DNA from: Granulicella sp. S156
Lineage (GTDB): Bacteria; Acidobacteriota; Terriglobia; Terriglobales; Acidobacteriaceae
Assembly: GCF_009766105.1 (NCBI RefSeq)
Contig: NZ_LMUH01000026.1
Location: 422,721-486,720 of the forward strand
Reading direction: 5' to 3'
DNA: 64,000 nt
Made by a program: the position numbers and the translations under genes. Every line of letters begins with the position of its first letter. Within the stretch, counting starts at the first letter, position 1. The notes under the pieces are model-generated. The model saw only the letters and a list, made by a program, of their open reading frames with translations, did not search any database and was not told the DNA's origin. Of the stretch, positions 46,187-55,414 are shown piece after piece.

Positions 46187-47152
46187 TCACGGCCATAGAT
46201 CGACACCAAGAAGACGCCGGCCCAGTGGAGTAAGTTTGGCAGCACCATACTTCGTACGCTCCCATTCGCGTGGATCGCCTGGGAATGCGTAGCCTTCAGG
46301 AGCGCGGCGTTCATTCCAAGAGCAAATGCGGCGCTCCCGAAGTGCAGCATCGTCTGGGGTCGCTGGCGACATGGAGATGTATTGTGCCATACGCACCTTG
46401 TTCTCAGAGGTGTTGGGTCGTATGCCGTGGGCCAACAGGCTATTGAAGATGAGCAGGTCTCCGGCTTTCATGGGCACCGGATAAACCTCGAATCCCGTTA
46501 CATCTGGTTTGAAGCCATCCCGCTCCGCAGGCTGTCTCTTTTTCCAGTCCTCGAACGTTCGAAAGAGCTCAGGAACACACTGGAAGCCGCCCGTTTCGGT
46601 ATCAGAGTTCACCAGTGACAGCACGCCCTGCACGTTAACCGGGAGAGGCTCCAGGGTGGTGTCGATGTCGGTATGGATAAATCCGCTGAACGCCCTGCCG
46701 TCCCGATTGGGTGTGTTGAGGTTAGCGCGATCAATGCTGACCCAGAGATGCTCATCGTCCCAGACATCGACGAAGGCGTCGTAGACCCGTTGACACTGCC
46801 GATTATCCCAAAGCGTTTGATGGTTGTAGACCTCAACCATGCCGCTGTTATTTAACTCCTTCATAACGTGCGCGCGGAGTTGTCCGCCGGCCCAGGTGTC
46901 CTGATTGTTCGGATCCATCTCCTGAAACTCCCACAAGAAGCTCACGAGCCGCTCCACATTCACTGCCGGAACTGCCTGGCGGACGACAACAAAACCGTAG
47001 GTTTGCCAGTGCTTAAAATCTTCCTCAGAGAGGACGCGGAGCGGAAGCCTCTTCTCAATATCCCGCAGTGGGGTCTTCATGAAATTCGCCGCCAGGCTAT
47101 TGGCTTCTGGAGCAGTTGTGGGCTTGCCAAGGGCTTCTGTAGTCATCGTCAT
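46187..47152 (-). CDS. Phytanoyl-CoA dioxygenase (PhyH) family Fe(II)/2-oxoglutarate oxygenase
   Basis: A 321-residue protein with the double-stranded beta-helix fold of PhyH enzymes. The iron-binding facial triad is visible as His160 and Asp162 in FIHTDIDTT and His242 in LLAHGIRPN; Arg254 in NKVRMAQY would hold 2-oxoglutarate. No signal peptide is seen. Bacterial members hydroxylate varied small molecules, so the substrate is unknown. The gene is divergent from an AraC-family regulator (142 bp apart), which probably controls it together with the HAD gene. Confidence 0.87.
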   Translation of the reverse strand: MTMTTEALGKPTTAPEANSLAANFMKTPLRDIEKRLPLRVLSEEDFKHWQTYGFVVVRQAVPAVNVERLVSFLWEFQEMDPNNQDTWAGGQLRAHVMKELNNSGMVEVYNHQTLWDNRQCQRVYDAFVDVWDDEHLWVSIDRANLNTPNRDGRAFSGFIHTDIDTTLEPLPVNVQGVLSLVNSDTETGGFQCVPELFRTFEDWKKRQPAERDGFKPDVTGFEVYPVPMKAGDLLIFNSLLAHGIRPNTSENKVRMAQYISMSPATPDDAALRERRICSWNERRAPEGYAFPGDPREWERTKYGAAKLTPLGRRLLGVDLWP

Positions 47153-47294
47153 CTCAAAACCTCCACGCCGAAGCGCATGTGAGAAATCTAGCGATTTCGA
47201 GAGAAAGAATGTTAGCGTGGAGTGGTAAATACTGATACTAAAATCCCATCAAGGTGGATTTTAGAGCCACAAAAGAGCCATAATAGCCCTCTTT

Positions 47295-48158
47295 ATGAAA
47301 CCCTACCTCGAATACATCACGACACCCAGAGACGCCTCCTGGGTGCTGTTCGATCGGAGGCTGGAACGAATTCCGTTTGAATGGCACTACAACGCGGAAT
47401 ATGAGTTGACGCTCACGCTCAATAGCCGGGGACAGCGCTTTGTTGGAGACAATATCTCCTTCTACGATGACGGAGATCTCGTACTCATTGGGCCGAAGAT
47501 CCCACATACGTGGTGTTCTACGGAAGCGGTGAAGGAAGGGCAGATGCACCAGGCGCTTGTCCTCTGGTTTACGGAAGCCTTTGTCCGGGGAATGATCGAC
47601 CCGCACGTTGAGCTGCACCCGATACGGAGGCTTCTAGAGAGTTCGGGACGGGCGCTCACGTTTTCTGAACCAATAAGGGCTAAGGCACAGAAGATGATCT
47701 GTGACATGCTCGGTCAAACCTCAGGCACTCGAATCATCTCGTTGCTCAATCTTCTGCTGCTTCTTGCGGCCGATTCGCAAACGAGCTTTCTTACTTCCGT
47801 TGCTAATCAGCCGGTGAATCTGCCTACGGCAGCAGAGGAACGTATTGGGCACGTGATCTCCTACCTGCACGAGCATTATCGTGAGCCAATCGAAGTATCG
47901 AAACTCATGCGAATCGCTGCGCTCAGCCGCAGCTCGTTACATCGCTTATTCAAGCTTCATACCTTTATGACAACCAATGAGTACGTGGTTCAGTTGAGAA
48001 TTGGGAACGCGTGCGCGCTTCTCATCAACTCACAAAAGCCGATCTCTGTAATCGCGGACGAGGTGGGATACAACAATCTGGCCAACTTCAATCGCCAGTT
48101 CAAGGCTCTCAAGAATAAGACGCCAAGAGATTTCCGTGCCGCTTTTGCGAGACCCTAA
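47295..48158 (+). CDS. AraC-family transcriptional regulator with cupin-like sensor domain
   Basis: A 287-residue protein. The N-terminal half contains a cupin-type ligand pocket (FEWHYNAEYELTL, DDGDLVLIGPKIPHTW), typical of sugar-responsive AraC regulators. The C-terminal ~100 residues hold two helix-turn-helix motifs (SKLMRIAALSRSSLHRLFK and ISVIADEVGYNNLANFNRQF, ending TPRDFR). It is divergent from PhyH-HAD and 64 bp upstream of a Gfo/Idh/MocA gene, both plausible targets. Its ligand is probably a sugar or its derivative. Confidence 0.9.
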   Translation: MKPYLEYITTPRDASWVLFDRRLERIPFEWHYNAEYELTLTLNSRGQRFVGDNISFYDDGDLVLIGPKIPHTWCSTEAVKEGQMHQALVLWFTEAFVRGMIDPHVELHPIRRLLESSGRALTFSEPIRAKAQKMICDMLGQTSGTRIISLLNLLLLLAADSQTSFLTSVANQPVNLPTAAEERIGHVISYLHEHYREPIEVSKLMRIAALSRSSLHRLFKLHTFMTTNEYVVQLRIGNACALLINSQKPISVIADEVGYNNLANFNRQFKALKNKTPRDFRAAFARP

Positions 48159-48222
48159 ATAGAGGTAAATGGTTTGAGGTTTTTGTGAGTTATAAGTCAG
48201 CGATGCACCATAAACTAACAGG

Positions 48223-49206
48223 ATGGAAGAGATGAAGCGATCTATTGCATGGGGCATGATCGGTACTGGGGCTGTCGCTCGTCGTTTTTCTGAGGGCTTG
48301 CCTTATGTTCCCGGTGCGACGCTTGCGGCAGTGTGGGGCAGAAATGCGAGCACGACAGAGACTATAGCTTTGCAGGCCGGGGCTATTGCCTGCCAGAGAG
48401 TGGAAAGCCTGTTGGACAGCAGTATCGATGCTGTTTACATCGCGACCTTGCCGGACAGCCACGCAGAATACTCGATAGCCGCTCTGCAGGCGGGCAAACA
48501 TGTCCTGTGCGAGAAGCCGGTCATGATGAATGCTGGGGAACTGGACAGAGTGCTTGATATCGCACGTCAGCGTGACTTGCTGTTTATGGAGGCGATGAAG
48601 CCATCATTTTTCCCGTTGTATCAACGTCTGCTGCGGCAGTTGGAAGAGGATCCGATCGGCCCCATTGGTTTTGTGCGTGCAGGACATTCGACTGCAGAGG
48701 TACCGCCCGAGCATCCCTCATGGCGTCTGGAGTTGGGTGGTGGTGGCCTGATGGCGATTGGAGTGTACCAGGCGTTTCTCGCGGTCTACTGGATGGGAGA
48801 GGCACATGAGGTACAGGTGTTGGGACGGATCAGCGGTAGTGGCGTGGACGCCTTTGCCTGCGTACAGACGACGCATGCAGCAGGCTTTGCGCAGTTATAT
48901 AGCGGGATGGATCTATCCGGACCTGGAGATGCAGTGCTTGCGGGACCTGAAGGGTATGCCACCATCCACAAGAGCTGGTGGAACCCGGTCTCAGCGACCG
49001 TCCGTTACCGCGATGGAAGAGTGGTCGAGTTGAACGAGCCGATAGTAGGGGGCGGCTTCAACTATGAGACGGCACATTTTTGCGAGCTCATCCGCAACGA
49101 CGAGCGAGAGAGCCCCGTGATGACGCATGAACGGTCGAGGCAAATGATGCGGATTCTCGATCGCGCTCGGGCCGCGGTGGGAGTTCGGGATTTGCCGGTG
49201 ACATGA
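48223..49206 (+). CDS. Gfo/Idh/MocA family oxidoreductase
   Basis: A 327-residue cytoplasmic protein with the dinucleotide motif GMIGTGAVARRF (~10-21), the family motif CEKPV (Lys conserved) and a C-terminal substrate domain containing LGGGGLMAIGVYQAFLAVYW. It resembles the trans-1,2-dihydrobenzene-1,2-diol/D-xylose dehydrogenase branch. An ATG at 48232 with AGGA 8 nt upstream is an alternative start. It lies directly downstream of the AraC gene and convergent with the D-amino-acid cluster. Substrate is unknown; a sugar or inositol derivative is likely. Confidence 0.87.
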   Translation: MEEMKRSIAWGMIGTGAVARRFSEGLPYVPGATLAAVWGRNASTTETIALQAGAIACQRVESLLDSSIDAVYIATLPDSHAEYSIAALQAGKHVLCEKPVMMNAGELDRVLDIARQRDLLFMEAMKPSFFPLYQRLLRQLEEDPIGPIGFVRAGHSTAEVPPEHPSWRLELGGGGLMAIGVYQAFLAVYWMGEAHEVQVLGRISGSGVDAFACVQTTHAAGFAQLYSGMDLSGPGDAVLAGPEGYATIHKSWWNPVSATVRYRDGRVVELNEPIVGGGFNYETAHFCELIRNDERESPVMTHERSRQMMRILDRARAAVGVRDLPVT

Positions 49207-49310
49207 TAGTTTCAACTTAGTGATTGTCTGATGGGGAAATGAAGCTTTCTGTGCTTCTTGGCACGATAGGTTGGCGACGACAAACCTGATCCTGGAATTC
49301 AGAAACCCCC

Positions 49311-50588
49311 TCAAAAGAATGTCTGAATGGCATCGATGACTTGATAGTCAGCATTCAGTACGAGTAACGAACGCCATTTGTCGAAGGTCAGGCAAGGATG
49401 CGAAATATCGAAGCCGATCATATCGCCGACTCGAAGGTCGTCCCCTTCGGCAATACTCAAGTACGCGTGCTGATCCATCATTCTGGTGAGCGTCCAGTGC
49501 GCAGGCGTCGCCTTCGGGGCTGCATCATTCGGTCTGAAGTGCAGTGCAGGTACAGGCAGTCCAGCATCGAAGGCCGCATCGCGCTTGCCCAGGGCAATAA
49601 TCGCCTTGTTCGGTTCCGGCACCGATTGCACGTAAGCCCAGACTTGAAGCGCTGGCAAGAGACCCGAGTGCATCTGGTGAGCGATCGGATTACGTTGCAG
49701 GATCTTTTCCTGGGCCTCACGATACGCGCCGATATCGTGGGTGAGATAACAGCCTGGGCGAAGGACTACTTCTACAGTGTCGCCGAATCCGGCAGAAGCG
49801 AAGACTTCAGCAACCACGTCATACCACGCCGAGCCGGCACCGGAGAGCAGCACAGGCGAACGCTCGAAGCGTCCTTCGGCGATAAGGGTTCGAGTAACGT
49901 CCACCGCTCTTTGGAGGAAGGCGCGAATAGACTCTTCCTCCTGCAGAACTCCTTCATAAACTTCTATCCCGCACAGGGCAATGGAAGAGCCCCATCGAGC
50001 AAGTGCATCGAGTACAGACTGCAGCTGCCCCTCATCGCGCACACCACTGCGGCCGTCCTCGGTTCCCAGCTCAACCAGCACCTTCAGCCGCTGCCCGGCC
50101 TTCGCGAAGAATGCTCCGAGCTGATCGGCCTGTGCTGCCGAATCCACGAGGCAGTAGTATTCGAACTCGGGATCCCGCAACAGCCGCGAGATGATCGCCA
50201 TGTTCTCCTTGCCGACCAGTTGATTGGCCATCAGGATGCGACGTATGCCGTGTTCGTAGGCGACCTGTGTCTGGTGTGCGGTGGCGAGCGTAATCCCCCA
50301 GGCGCCTGCCTCCAGTTGCCTAAGGAACAGCTGGGGAGCCATCGTGGTCTTTCCATGCGGCGCGAGCTTCAGCCCATAGGCCGCGATGAAATGCTGCATC
50401 CAGTGGAGGTTGTGCGTCAATCTGCCTTCGTAGAGAACAGCCGACGGCAGGCTGACGTCTTCACGCAGCAGGTTCCAGTCGAGCGATGCGATATCCTCGG
50501 GTGCGAGCGGGTGTTCCAGAAGTCCAAGACCTTTGTTCAGCGAGGTAATGGGAAGAGCCGTTATCTGCGCAGATCGACTATCGTTCAA
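49311..50588 (-). CDS. DSD1/D-threonine aldolase-like PLP enzyme (alanine racemase N-terminal fold)
   Basis: A 425-residue protein from TTG 50588, selected because GGAGG lies 7 nt upstream; a longer frame to ATG 50648 would reach close to the divergent gene. The fold type III PLP barrel shows LAPHGKTTMAPQL with Schiff-base Lys80 and GTEDGRSGV; the C-terminal domain carries MDQHAYLSI and DISHPCLTFDKW, the His/Asp/Cys metal ligands of D-threonine aldolase and D-serine dehydratase. It should cleave or dehydrate D-beta-hydroxy amino acids. It is divergent from the D-aminoacylase gene with ~90 bp between starts. D-serine, D-threonine or a related substrate is inferred. Confidence 0.87.
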   Translation of the reverse strand: MNDSRSAQITALPITSLNKGLGLLEHPLAPEDIASLDWNLLREDVSLPSAVLYEGRLTHNLHWMQHFIAAYGLKLAPHGKTTMAPQLFLRQLEAGAWGITLATAHQTQVAYEHGIRRILMANQLVGKENMAIISRLLRDPEFEYYCLVDSAAQADQLGAFFAKAGQRLKVLVELGTEDGRSGVRDEGQLQSVLDALARWGSSIALCGIEVYEGVLQEEESIRAFLQRAVDVTRTLIAEGRFERSPVLLSGAGSAWYDVVAEVFASAGFGDTVEVVLRPGCYLTHDIGAYREAQEKILQRNPIAHQMHSGLLPALQVWAYVQSVPEPNKAIIALGKRDAAFDAGLPVPALHFRPNDAAPKATPAHWTLTRMMDQHAYLSIAEGDDLRVGDMIGFDISHPCLTFDKWRSLLVLNADYQVIDAIQTFF

Positions 50589-50678
50589 CGAAGGAACCTC
50601 CGAAAGACTATGGGGTAAAAATGTTGTGCCCCGAAATACCAAATGCATCCAGCCTATATCTATTCTAAGAAGGACAAA

Positions 50679-52133
50679 ATGCCGAGTTGTGACACCCTAA
50701 TCCGCAATGCCAGCGTCCTGGACGGTACCGGTGCCGATCCGGTCCTGTTGGATGTCGCTCTTCTTGGCGACAGCATCTGCGAGATTGGGCCATCGCTTGA
50801 GTACGACGCGAAGATAACAGTCGAGGCGAACGGGTTATCCCTTTCTCCTGGCTTTATAGATGTTCATACACACGACGATACCAGCGTGATCCTTGCGCCA
50901 GAGATGTTGCCGAAGCTCTCGCAAGGGGTCACTACGGTTATTGTAGGCAATTGCGGCATCAGCGCTTCCCCTGTCCATCTGCACGGAGAGCCGCCCGATC
51001 CTATGAACCTGCTGGGTGATGCGACTGCCTTCCGCTATCCGACATTTGCAGCATATGTTGCAGCGATCAGTGACTCGCAGCCTGCGGTTAATGTCGGTGC
51101 TCTGATTGGTCATACGTCGCTGCGCAATAATCACATGGATCGGCTGGATCGCGTCGCGACCGGGGACGAGATTGCTGCCATGCGCACACAACTGCAAGAG
51201 GCTCTTGACGGCGGCGCCCTCGGCCTCAGTTCCGGGCTCGCATACCTCTCGGCGAATGCTGCCTCGACGGAAGAAGTGCTGGAGCTGGCACAGCCGCTGG
51301 CTGCAGCGGGCGCCGTGTACACGACGCATATGCGCACCGAGACAGAGGCGATCCTCGATGCGATGAACGAGGCCTTCAAGATCGGCCGTCTGAACCACGT
51401 GCCGGTCATCATCTCTCATCTGAAGTGCGCCGGCATCGTCAACTGGGGACGCAGTGGCGAAGTCTTGCATGCTCTGGAAGAGGCTCGCGACTCGCAACAG
51501 ACCGGTTGCGATTGCTACCCTTATGCCGCAGGTTCGAGCACGCTCGATCTGCGCCAGGTGGATGAGCGTGTTGAGATCACGATCACCTGGAGCACCTCCT
51601 ATCCGGAGGTAGCGGGGCAATCGCTGGCGCAAATTGCATCGGCATGGAACCTGACCCAACTCGAGGCGGCGCGACGGCTGCAACCGGCTGGGGCGATCTA
51701 TCACAGCATCTCGGAAGAGGACATGCGTCGGATTCTGTCTCACCCGGCGACCATGATTGGTTCCGACGGTCTGCCTAATGATCCGCGACCGCATCCGCGC
51801 CTATGGGGAACCTTTCCCCGTGTGTTGGGGCGCTATAGCCGCGAGGAGAAGCTGTTCTCTCTCCCCGAAGCAATTCACAAGATGACTCAAATGCCGGCTC
51901 AGCGGTTCGGACTTGCGGGGCGTGGGATCATCCGGAAGGGCTATTTTGCCGACTTGGTGCTCTTCGATCCTGAGAAGATTATCGACACGGCAACCTACAC
52001 AGATCCAATACGTCCCTCGGAGGGTATCGCGAGCGTTTGGGTGAACGGCGTTCTCTCGTATACAACACAGGGAGCAACAGAGAATCGCAGCGGTCGCTTT
52101 CTCGCTCGCGGCAAGACTACGTGGATTCAGTAA
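50679..52133 (+). CDS. D-aminoacylase (N-acyl-D-amino-acid deacylase)
   Basis: A 484-residue cytoplasmic amidohydrolase from ATG 50679 with AAGGAC upstream; ATG 50643 is a less likely start. Metal motif DVHTHDD (His63, His65), bridging Cys92 in VGNCGIS, LSSGLAYLSA, His in TTHMRTE and ISHLKCAG, and catalytic Asp in GSDGLPNDPRPHPR match the D-aminoacylase family. The enzyme removes N-acyl groups from N-acyl-D-amino acids. It leads a plus-strand cluster with RidA, a GntP permease and a lactonase, and is divergent from the DSD1-like enzyme that would act on its product. Confidence 0.92.
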   Translation: MPSCDTLIRNASVLDGTGADPVLLDVALLGDSICEIGPSLEYDAKITVEANGLSLSPGFIDVHTHDDTSVILAPEMLPKLSQGVTTVIVGNCGISASPVHLHGEPPDPMNLLGDATAFRYPTFAAYVAAISDSQPAVNVGALIGHTSLRNNHMDRLDRVATGDEIAAMRTQLQEALDGGALGLSSGLAYLSANAASTEEVLELAQPLAAAGAVYTTHMRTETEAILDAMNEAFKIGRLNHVPVIISHLKCAGIVNWGRSGEVLHALEEARDSQQTGCDCYPYAAGSSTLDLRQVDERVEITITWSTSYPEVAGQSLAQIASAWNLTQLEAARRLQPAGAIYHSISEEDMRRILSHPATMIGSDGLPNDPRPHPRLWGTFPRVLGRYSREEKLFSLPEAIHKMTQMPAQRFGLAGRGIIRKGYFADLVLFDPEKIIDTATYTDPIRPSEGIASVWVNGVLSYTTQGATENRSGRFLARGKTTWIQ

Positions 52134-52170
52134 ACAGGCCAGACCCTTCAGGTTGGCAAGGAGCATGGAA

Positions 52171-52563
52171 ATGAGCATCAAGCGGTATGGCGTCGAGGGC
52201 GGTAAAGGTCAAGGCGGTCAGCATCTTCCTTTTGCGCGCGCTGTGGAGGCGAACGGCTGGTTGTTTGTATCCGGCCAGGTCCCAATGGTCAATGGAGAAC
52301 TCGTCACAGGAAATGTCATCGTTCAATCGCGTCAAGCGATTCATAACCTCCTGGCGATTCTGAAAGAAGCAGGCTATGGCACGGAGCATGTCGTACGTTG
52401 CGGTGTGTGGCTTGAAGATGCGCGCGACTTCGCCGCGTTCAATGGAGTCTTCAAGGAGTTCTTCGGCGAAAATCCGCCCGCGCGCGCTTGTGTCGAAACG
52501 AAGATGGTTGTCGATTGCAAGGTAGAGATCGATTGCGTGGCCTATAAGGCGCCGGCGGCATGA
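52171..52563 (+). CDS. RidA-family protein (cytoplasmic)
   Basis: A 130-residue protein from ATG 52171, 7 nt after AAGGAG; upstream in-frame starts (52165, 52153) sit on or before that site. The Rid domain is complete: LPFARAVEANGWLFVSGQ, the VVRCGVWLED strand, the conserved Arg in PPARACVET and VEIDCVAY. It lacks a signal peptide, unlike the exported RidA at 39454. Rid proteins near D-amino-acid enzymes deaminate 2-aminoacrylate-type intermediates, matching the DSD1-like enzyme next door. Confidence 0.9.
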   Translation: MSIKRYGVEGGKGQGGQHLPFARAVEANGWLFVSGQVPMVNGELVTGNVIVQSRQAIHNLLAILKEAGYGTEHVVRCGVWLEDARDFAAFNGVFKEFFGENPPARACVETKMVVDCKVEIDCVAYKAPAA

Positions 52564-52636
52564 TCCCTGGGCGCTTTTCTGCACAGCATCTCGGAAAATT
52601 CATGCTCCAGGCTGGAGCAGTCGCGGTGGCGCGCCC

Positions 52637-53992
52637 ATGATCGATCACCACAGCATCTTTCTGCTTGTTTCAGCCTTGATCGCCGTAATCCTGCTGATTC
52701 TGATGATCGCTGTTCTCAAGCTCAATCCCTTCATCACTCTGTTTCTCACCGCTCTGGGGCTTGCCGTGGTTACTGGCATGCCAGCCGTTGGTATTGTCCA
52801 TTCCTTTGAAGCTGGGGTTGGCGGAGCGCTGGGGCATATTGCGGTCGTTGTGGCACTCGGAACGATGCTCGGCAAGATGATGGCGGAGTCCGGCGGCGCG
52901 GACCAGATTGCCTACACGCTCATTCGGCTCTTCGGCGAGAAAAATGTTCCGTGGGCGATGGTCATCATAGGCCTTGTGGTTGGGCTGCCTGCCTTCTTCG
53001 AGGTGGGCTTTGTTCTTCTGATTCCGATTGCGTTTACGGTTGCCAGGCGCACTGGCACTTCGTTCATTCTTGTTGGTTTGCCCATGGTGGCGGGTCTGTC
53101 CGTGGTGCACGGATTGGTCCCGCCCCACCCTGCGGCCCTGATGGCTGTGACTATCTTCAAGGCTGACGTAGGACGCACCATCTTCTATGCGTTGCTCATC
53201 GGCCTTCCCACCGCCGTCATCGCTGGCCCGCTCTATGCGAAGCTCATCGCTCCCCATATACATCTTCGGCCAGAGAATCCGATGGCGGCGCAGTTCGTCG
53301 ATCATGGAACGGAACGTAAACTGCCTAGTTTCGGTCTTACGCTGTTTACCATCCTGTTGCCCGTAGTTCTCATGCTAGTAGGTAGTTGGGCCGACAAGGT
53401 TTCTTCGCCGGGAAGCAGGGTCAACGGAGCTTTGCGCTTTGTAGGCAATGACGACATGGCCCTGTTGATCGGCGCGCTTTTCAGCTTTGTAGCGTTGGGC
53501 ATAATGCGAGGCCTCTCGCGGCAGACGATCCTCAAGTTCAGCAATGAGTGCATTGCACCAACCGCAACCATCACGCTGCTGGTCGGCGCAGGTGCGGGCT
53601 TCGGACGGATCTTGCAGGATAGCGGAGTCTCCAACGCAATCATTCTGGTAGCGTTGCATAGCCATATCCCGCTGCTTTTTCTGGCTTGGCTGCTCGCCGC
53701 GCTGATGCGCCTCGCAACCGGTTCGTCGACTGTGGCGATGACCACCGCCGCCGGCATTGTGGCCCCGATTGCGTTGCACAGTACTGGCGTGCGTCCCGAG
53801 TTACTGGCCATCGCGACCGGAGCTGGTTCTCTGATCTTCTCGCACGTCAACGATGGCGGATTCTGGCTGGTCAAAGAGTACTTCGATATGAGTATCACGG
53901 ACACGATCAAGACATGGTCGGTTTGCGAGACGATTATCTCGGTTGTTGCGCTTCTATTTACGGTGGGTTTGTCGTTTGTTGTCCGAACATGA
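52637..53992 (+). CDS. GntP-family permease (gluconate/D-amino-acid type)
   Basis: A 451-residue inner-membrane protein with about 12 to 14 hydrophobic segments. Family landmarks are GVGGALGHIAVVVALGTMLG, LPAFFEVGFVLLIPI, GLVPPHPAAL and ATGSSTVAMTTAAGI, as in GntP and the D-serine permease DsdX. Given the D-aminoacylase, DSD1-like and RidA genes around it, a D-amino acid or N-acyl-D-amino acid is a better guess than gluconate, although the adjacent lactonase leaves sugar acids possible. It begins 73 bp after the RidA gene. Confidence 0.9.
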   Translation: MIDHHSIFLLVSALIAVILLILMIAVLKLNPFITLFLTALGLAVVTGMPAVGIVHSFEAGVGGALGHIAVVVALGTMLGKMMAESGGADQIAYTLIRLFGEKNVPWAMVIIGLVVGLPAFFEVGFVLLIPIAFTVARRTGTSFILVGLPMVAGLSVVHGLVPPHPAALMAVTIFKADVGRTIFYALLIGLPTAVIAGPLYAKLIAPHIHLRPENPMAAQFVDHGTERKLPSFGLTLFTILLPVVLMLVGSWADKVSSPGSRVNGALRFVGNDDMALLIGALFSFVALGIMRGLSRQTILKFSNECIAPTATITLLVGAGAGFGRILQDSGVSNAIILVALHSHIPLLFLAWLLAALMRLATGSSTVAMTTAAGIVAPIALHSTGVRPELLAIATGAGSLIFSHVNDGGFWLVKEYFDMSITDTIKTWSVCETIISVVALLFTVGLSFVVRT

Positions 53993-54047
53993 AACGGTGT
54001 ACGCATGCAGTGGCATTAGAAGGGTGGATAAGTTGGGAGATCAGAGT

Positions 54048-55274
54048 TTGAGGAGTGCCTTTTCGCGGCGGCGTTTTCTACAGAGTACGGCCTCTCTTGC
54101 GTTTGCGCATTCAACACTCGGCGTAGCCGCCAGTCTCGCGAATCGCGCGAAGTCCGATAAAACTCTTGCCTATGTGGGAACCTATACGGGCATCGCGGGC
54201 AGCGGCAGCAATGGCGAAGGCATCTATGCCTTCGAGATGGATCTCCTGACCGGCGAGCTGTCGCATCGCAAGCTCGTCGCGAAAACTGAAAACCCCTCTT
54301 GGATAGCCATTCATCCGTCGAAGAAATACCTTTACGCCGTCAATGAAGTATCGAGTTACAACGGCAACAGTGGCTCTGTATCCGCCTTTGCCATCGACTC
54401 GGCGAGTGGCGATCTCAGCCCACTGAACACGGTCAACTCAGAAGGCGCCGACCCGGCCTACCTCAGCATCGATTCTTCAGGAAAATATGCATTCGTAGCG
54501 AATTACGGAGGTGGCAGCATCGCCGTGCTCCCTATTCAGCCCGACGGCTCGCTGGGATCAGCTGTGGATGTCCGTCGTGATACCGGCTCCATAGGCAGTA
54601 CGGTGGCAACGAATGCGTCGCCGGGTAGTTTTGCTGTAAGCGGGCACGATGCTCCCCATATGCACATGATCGCCCCCGATCCGCAGAATCAATTTGTCCT
54701 CGCAACGGATCTGGGACAGGACAGAATCTACAGCTTCCGTTTCGATCGCGTGTCCGGAAAGCTGGCTCCATCCAACGATGCGCCGTTCGCTTCTTTGCCC
54801 TCGGGGGACGGGCCCCGCCACTTTGTATTTCACCCCAACGGCCATTGGTTGTATGCCATTCAGGAAGAGGCTTCGACCGTTGTCCTCTTCCACTACGATT
54901 CAGAGACTGGTTCGCTGACCTCTCAGCAAACGATCTCAACGTTGCCTCCGGGTTTCACGGGATCGAGCTTTGCTTCAGAGATCCTGATATCCCCGAACGG
55001 GAGATTTCTTTACGCTGTCAACCGTCTGCACGACACGATCGCCGTCTTTGCCATCAGCACAACTGGAAAGCTGAGACGCGTCGGCGAGATATCAACGTTG
55101 GGTGATTATCCCAACCAATGCAGGATCGATCCCAGCGGAAATTTCTTCTACGCCTGCAACAGACGCAGCGATGCCATCACCACGTTCAGAATCCATCGTG
55201 ACACCGGTCTGCTGACATTTACCGGACAGTACACGCCCGTAGGGAGTCCGGCAAGTATCACTTTCCTGCGGTGA
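54048..55274 (+). CDS. Lactonase-family seven-bladed beta-propeller protein, Tat-exported
   Basis: About 408 residues from TTG 54048, with GGGAGA 7 nt upstream; an open frame extends back into the permease gene but without a good start. The Tat motif SRRRFLQSTASLAF is followed by the propeller of the 6-phosphogluconolactonase (Pgl, YbhE-type) family: LAYVGTYTG, HPSKKYLYAVNE, DPAYLSIDSSGKYAFVANYG, HMHMIAPDPQ, GDGPRHFVFHPNG and the terminal TPVGSPASITFL. The family opens sugar lactones. Export suggests a periplasmic lactone, or a muconate-lactonising-type role, rather than the pentose phosphate pathway. It is 55 bp after the GntP gene. Confidence 0.87.
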   Translation: MRSAFSRRRFLQSTASLAFAHSTLGVAASLANRAKSDKTLAYVGTYTGIAGSGSNGEGIYAFEMDLLTGELSHRKLVAKTENPSWIAIHPSKKYLYAVNEVSSYNGNSGSVSAFAIDSASGDLSPLNTVNSEGADPAYLSIDSSGKYAFVANYGGGSIAVLPIQPDGSLGSAVDVRRDTGSIGSTVATNASPGSFAVSGHDAPHMHMIAPDPQNQFVLATDLGQDRIYSFRFDRVSGKLAPSNDAPFASLPSGDGPRHFVFHPNGHWLYAIQEEASTVVLFHYDSETGSLTSQQTISTLPPGFTGSSFASEILISPNGRFLYAVNRLHDTIAVFAISTTGKLRRVGEISTLGDYPNQCRIDPSGNFFYACNRRSDAITTFRIHRDTGLLTFTGQYTPVGSPASITFLR

Positions 55275-55414
55275 GTGCTCCGTGTTTCTATATTTCAGTG
55301 TGCATGGCAGAGTCATGCCTGGGTCCCGTTTCGCGTTTAGGCTAAACCCTCGCAGTTGGGCCTTCGGGGTTTCATCGTATCGGGTGGTTTGTGGTATCCC
55401 TCTCTGAAGCCCTT

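Noticed and set aside
45481..46350. Longer HAD protein starting at 46350
   Set aside because: The extra N-terminus overlaps the conserved C-terminus of the PhyH gene by about 160 bp and lacks HAD similarity. ATG 46155 gives a normal-length HAD protein.
49398..50618. Plus-strand open frame (about 406 codons) opposite the DSD1-like gene
   Set aside because: The minus strand encodes a complete PLP enzyme with catalytic motifs. The plus-strand translation is Arg-rich and without domain features. The same applies to 50835-51794, 8819-9793 and 10382-11275 on the minus strand.
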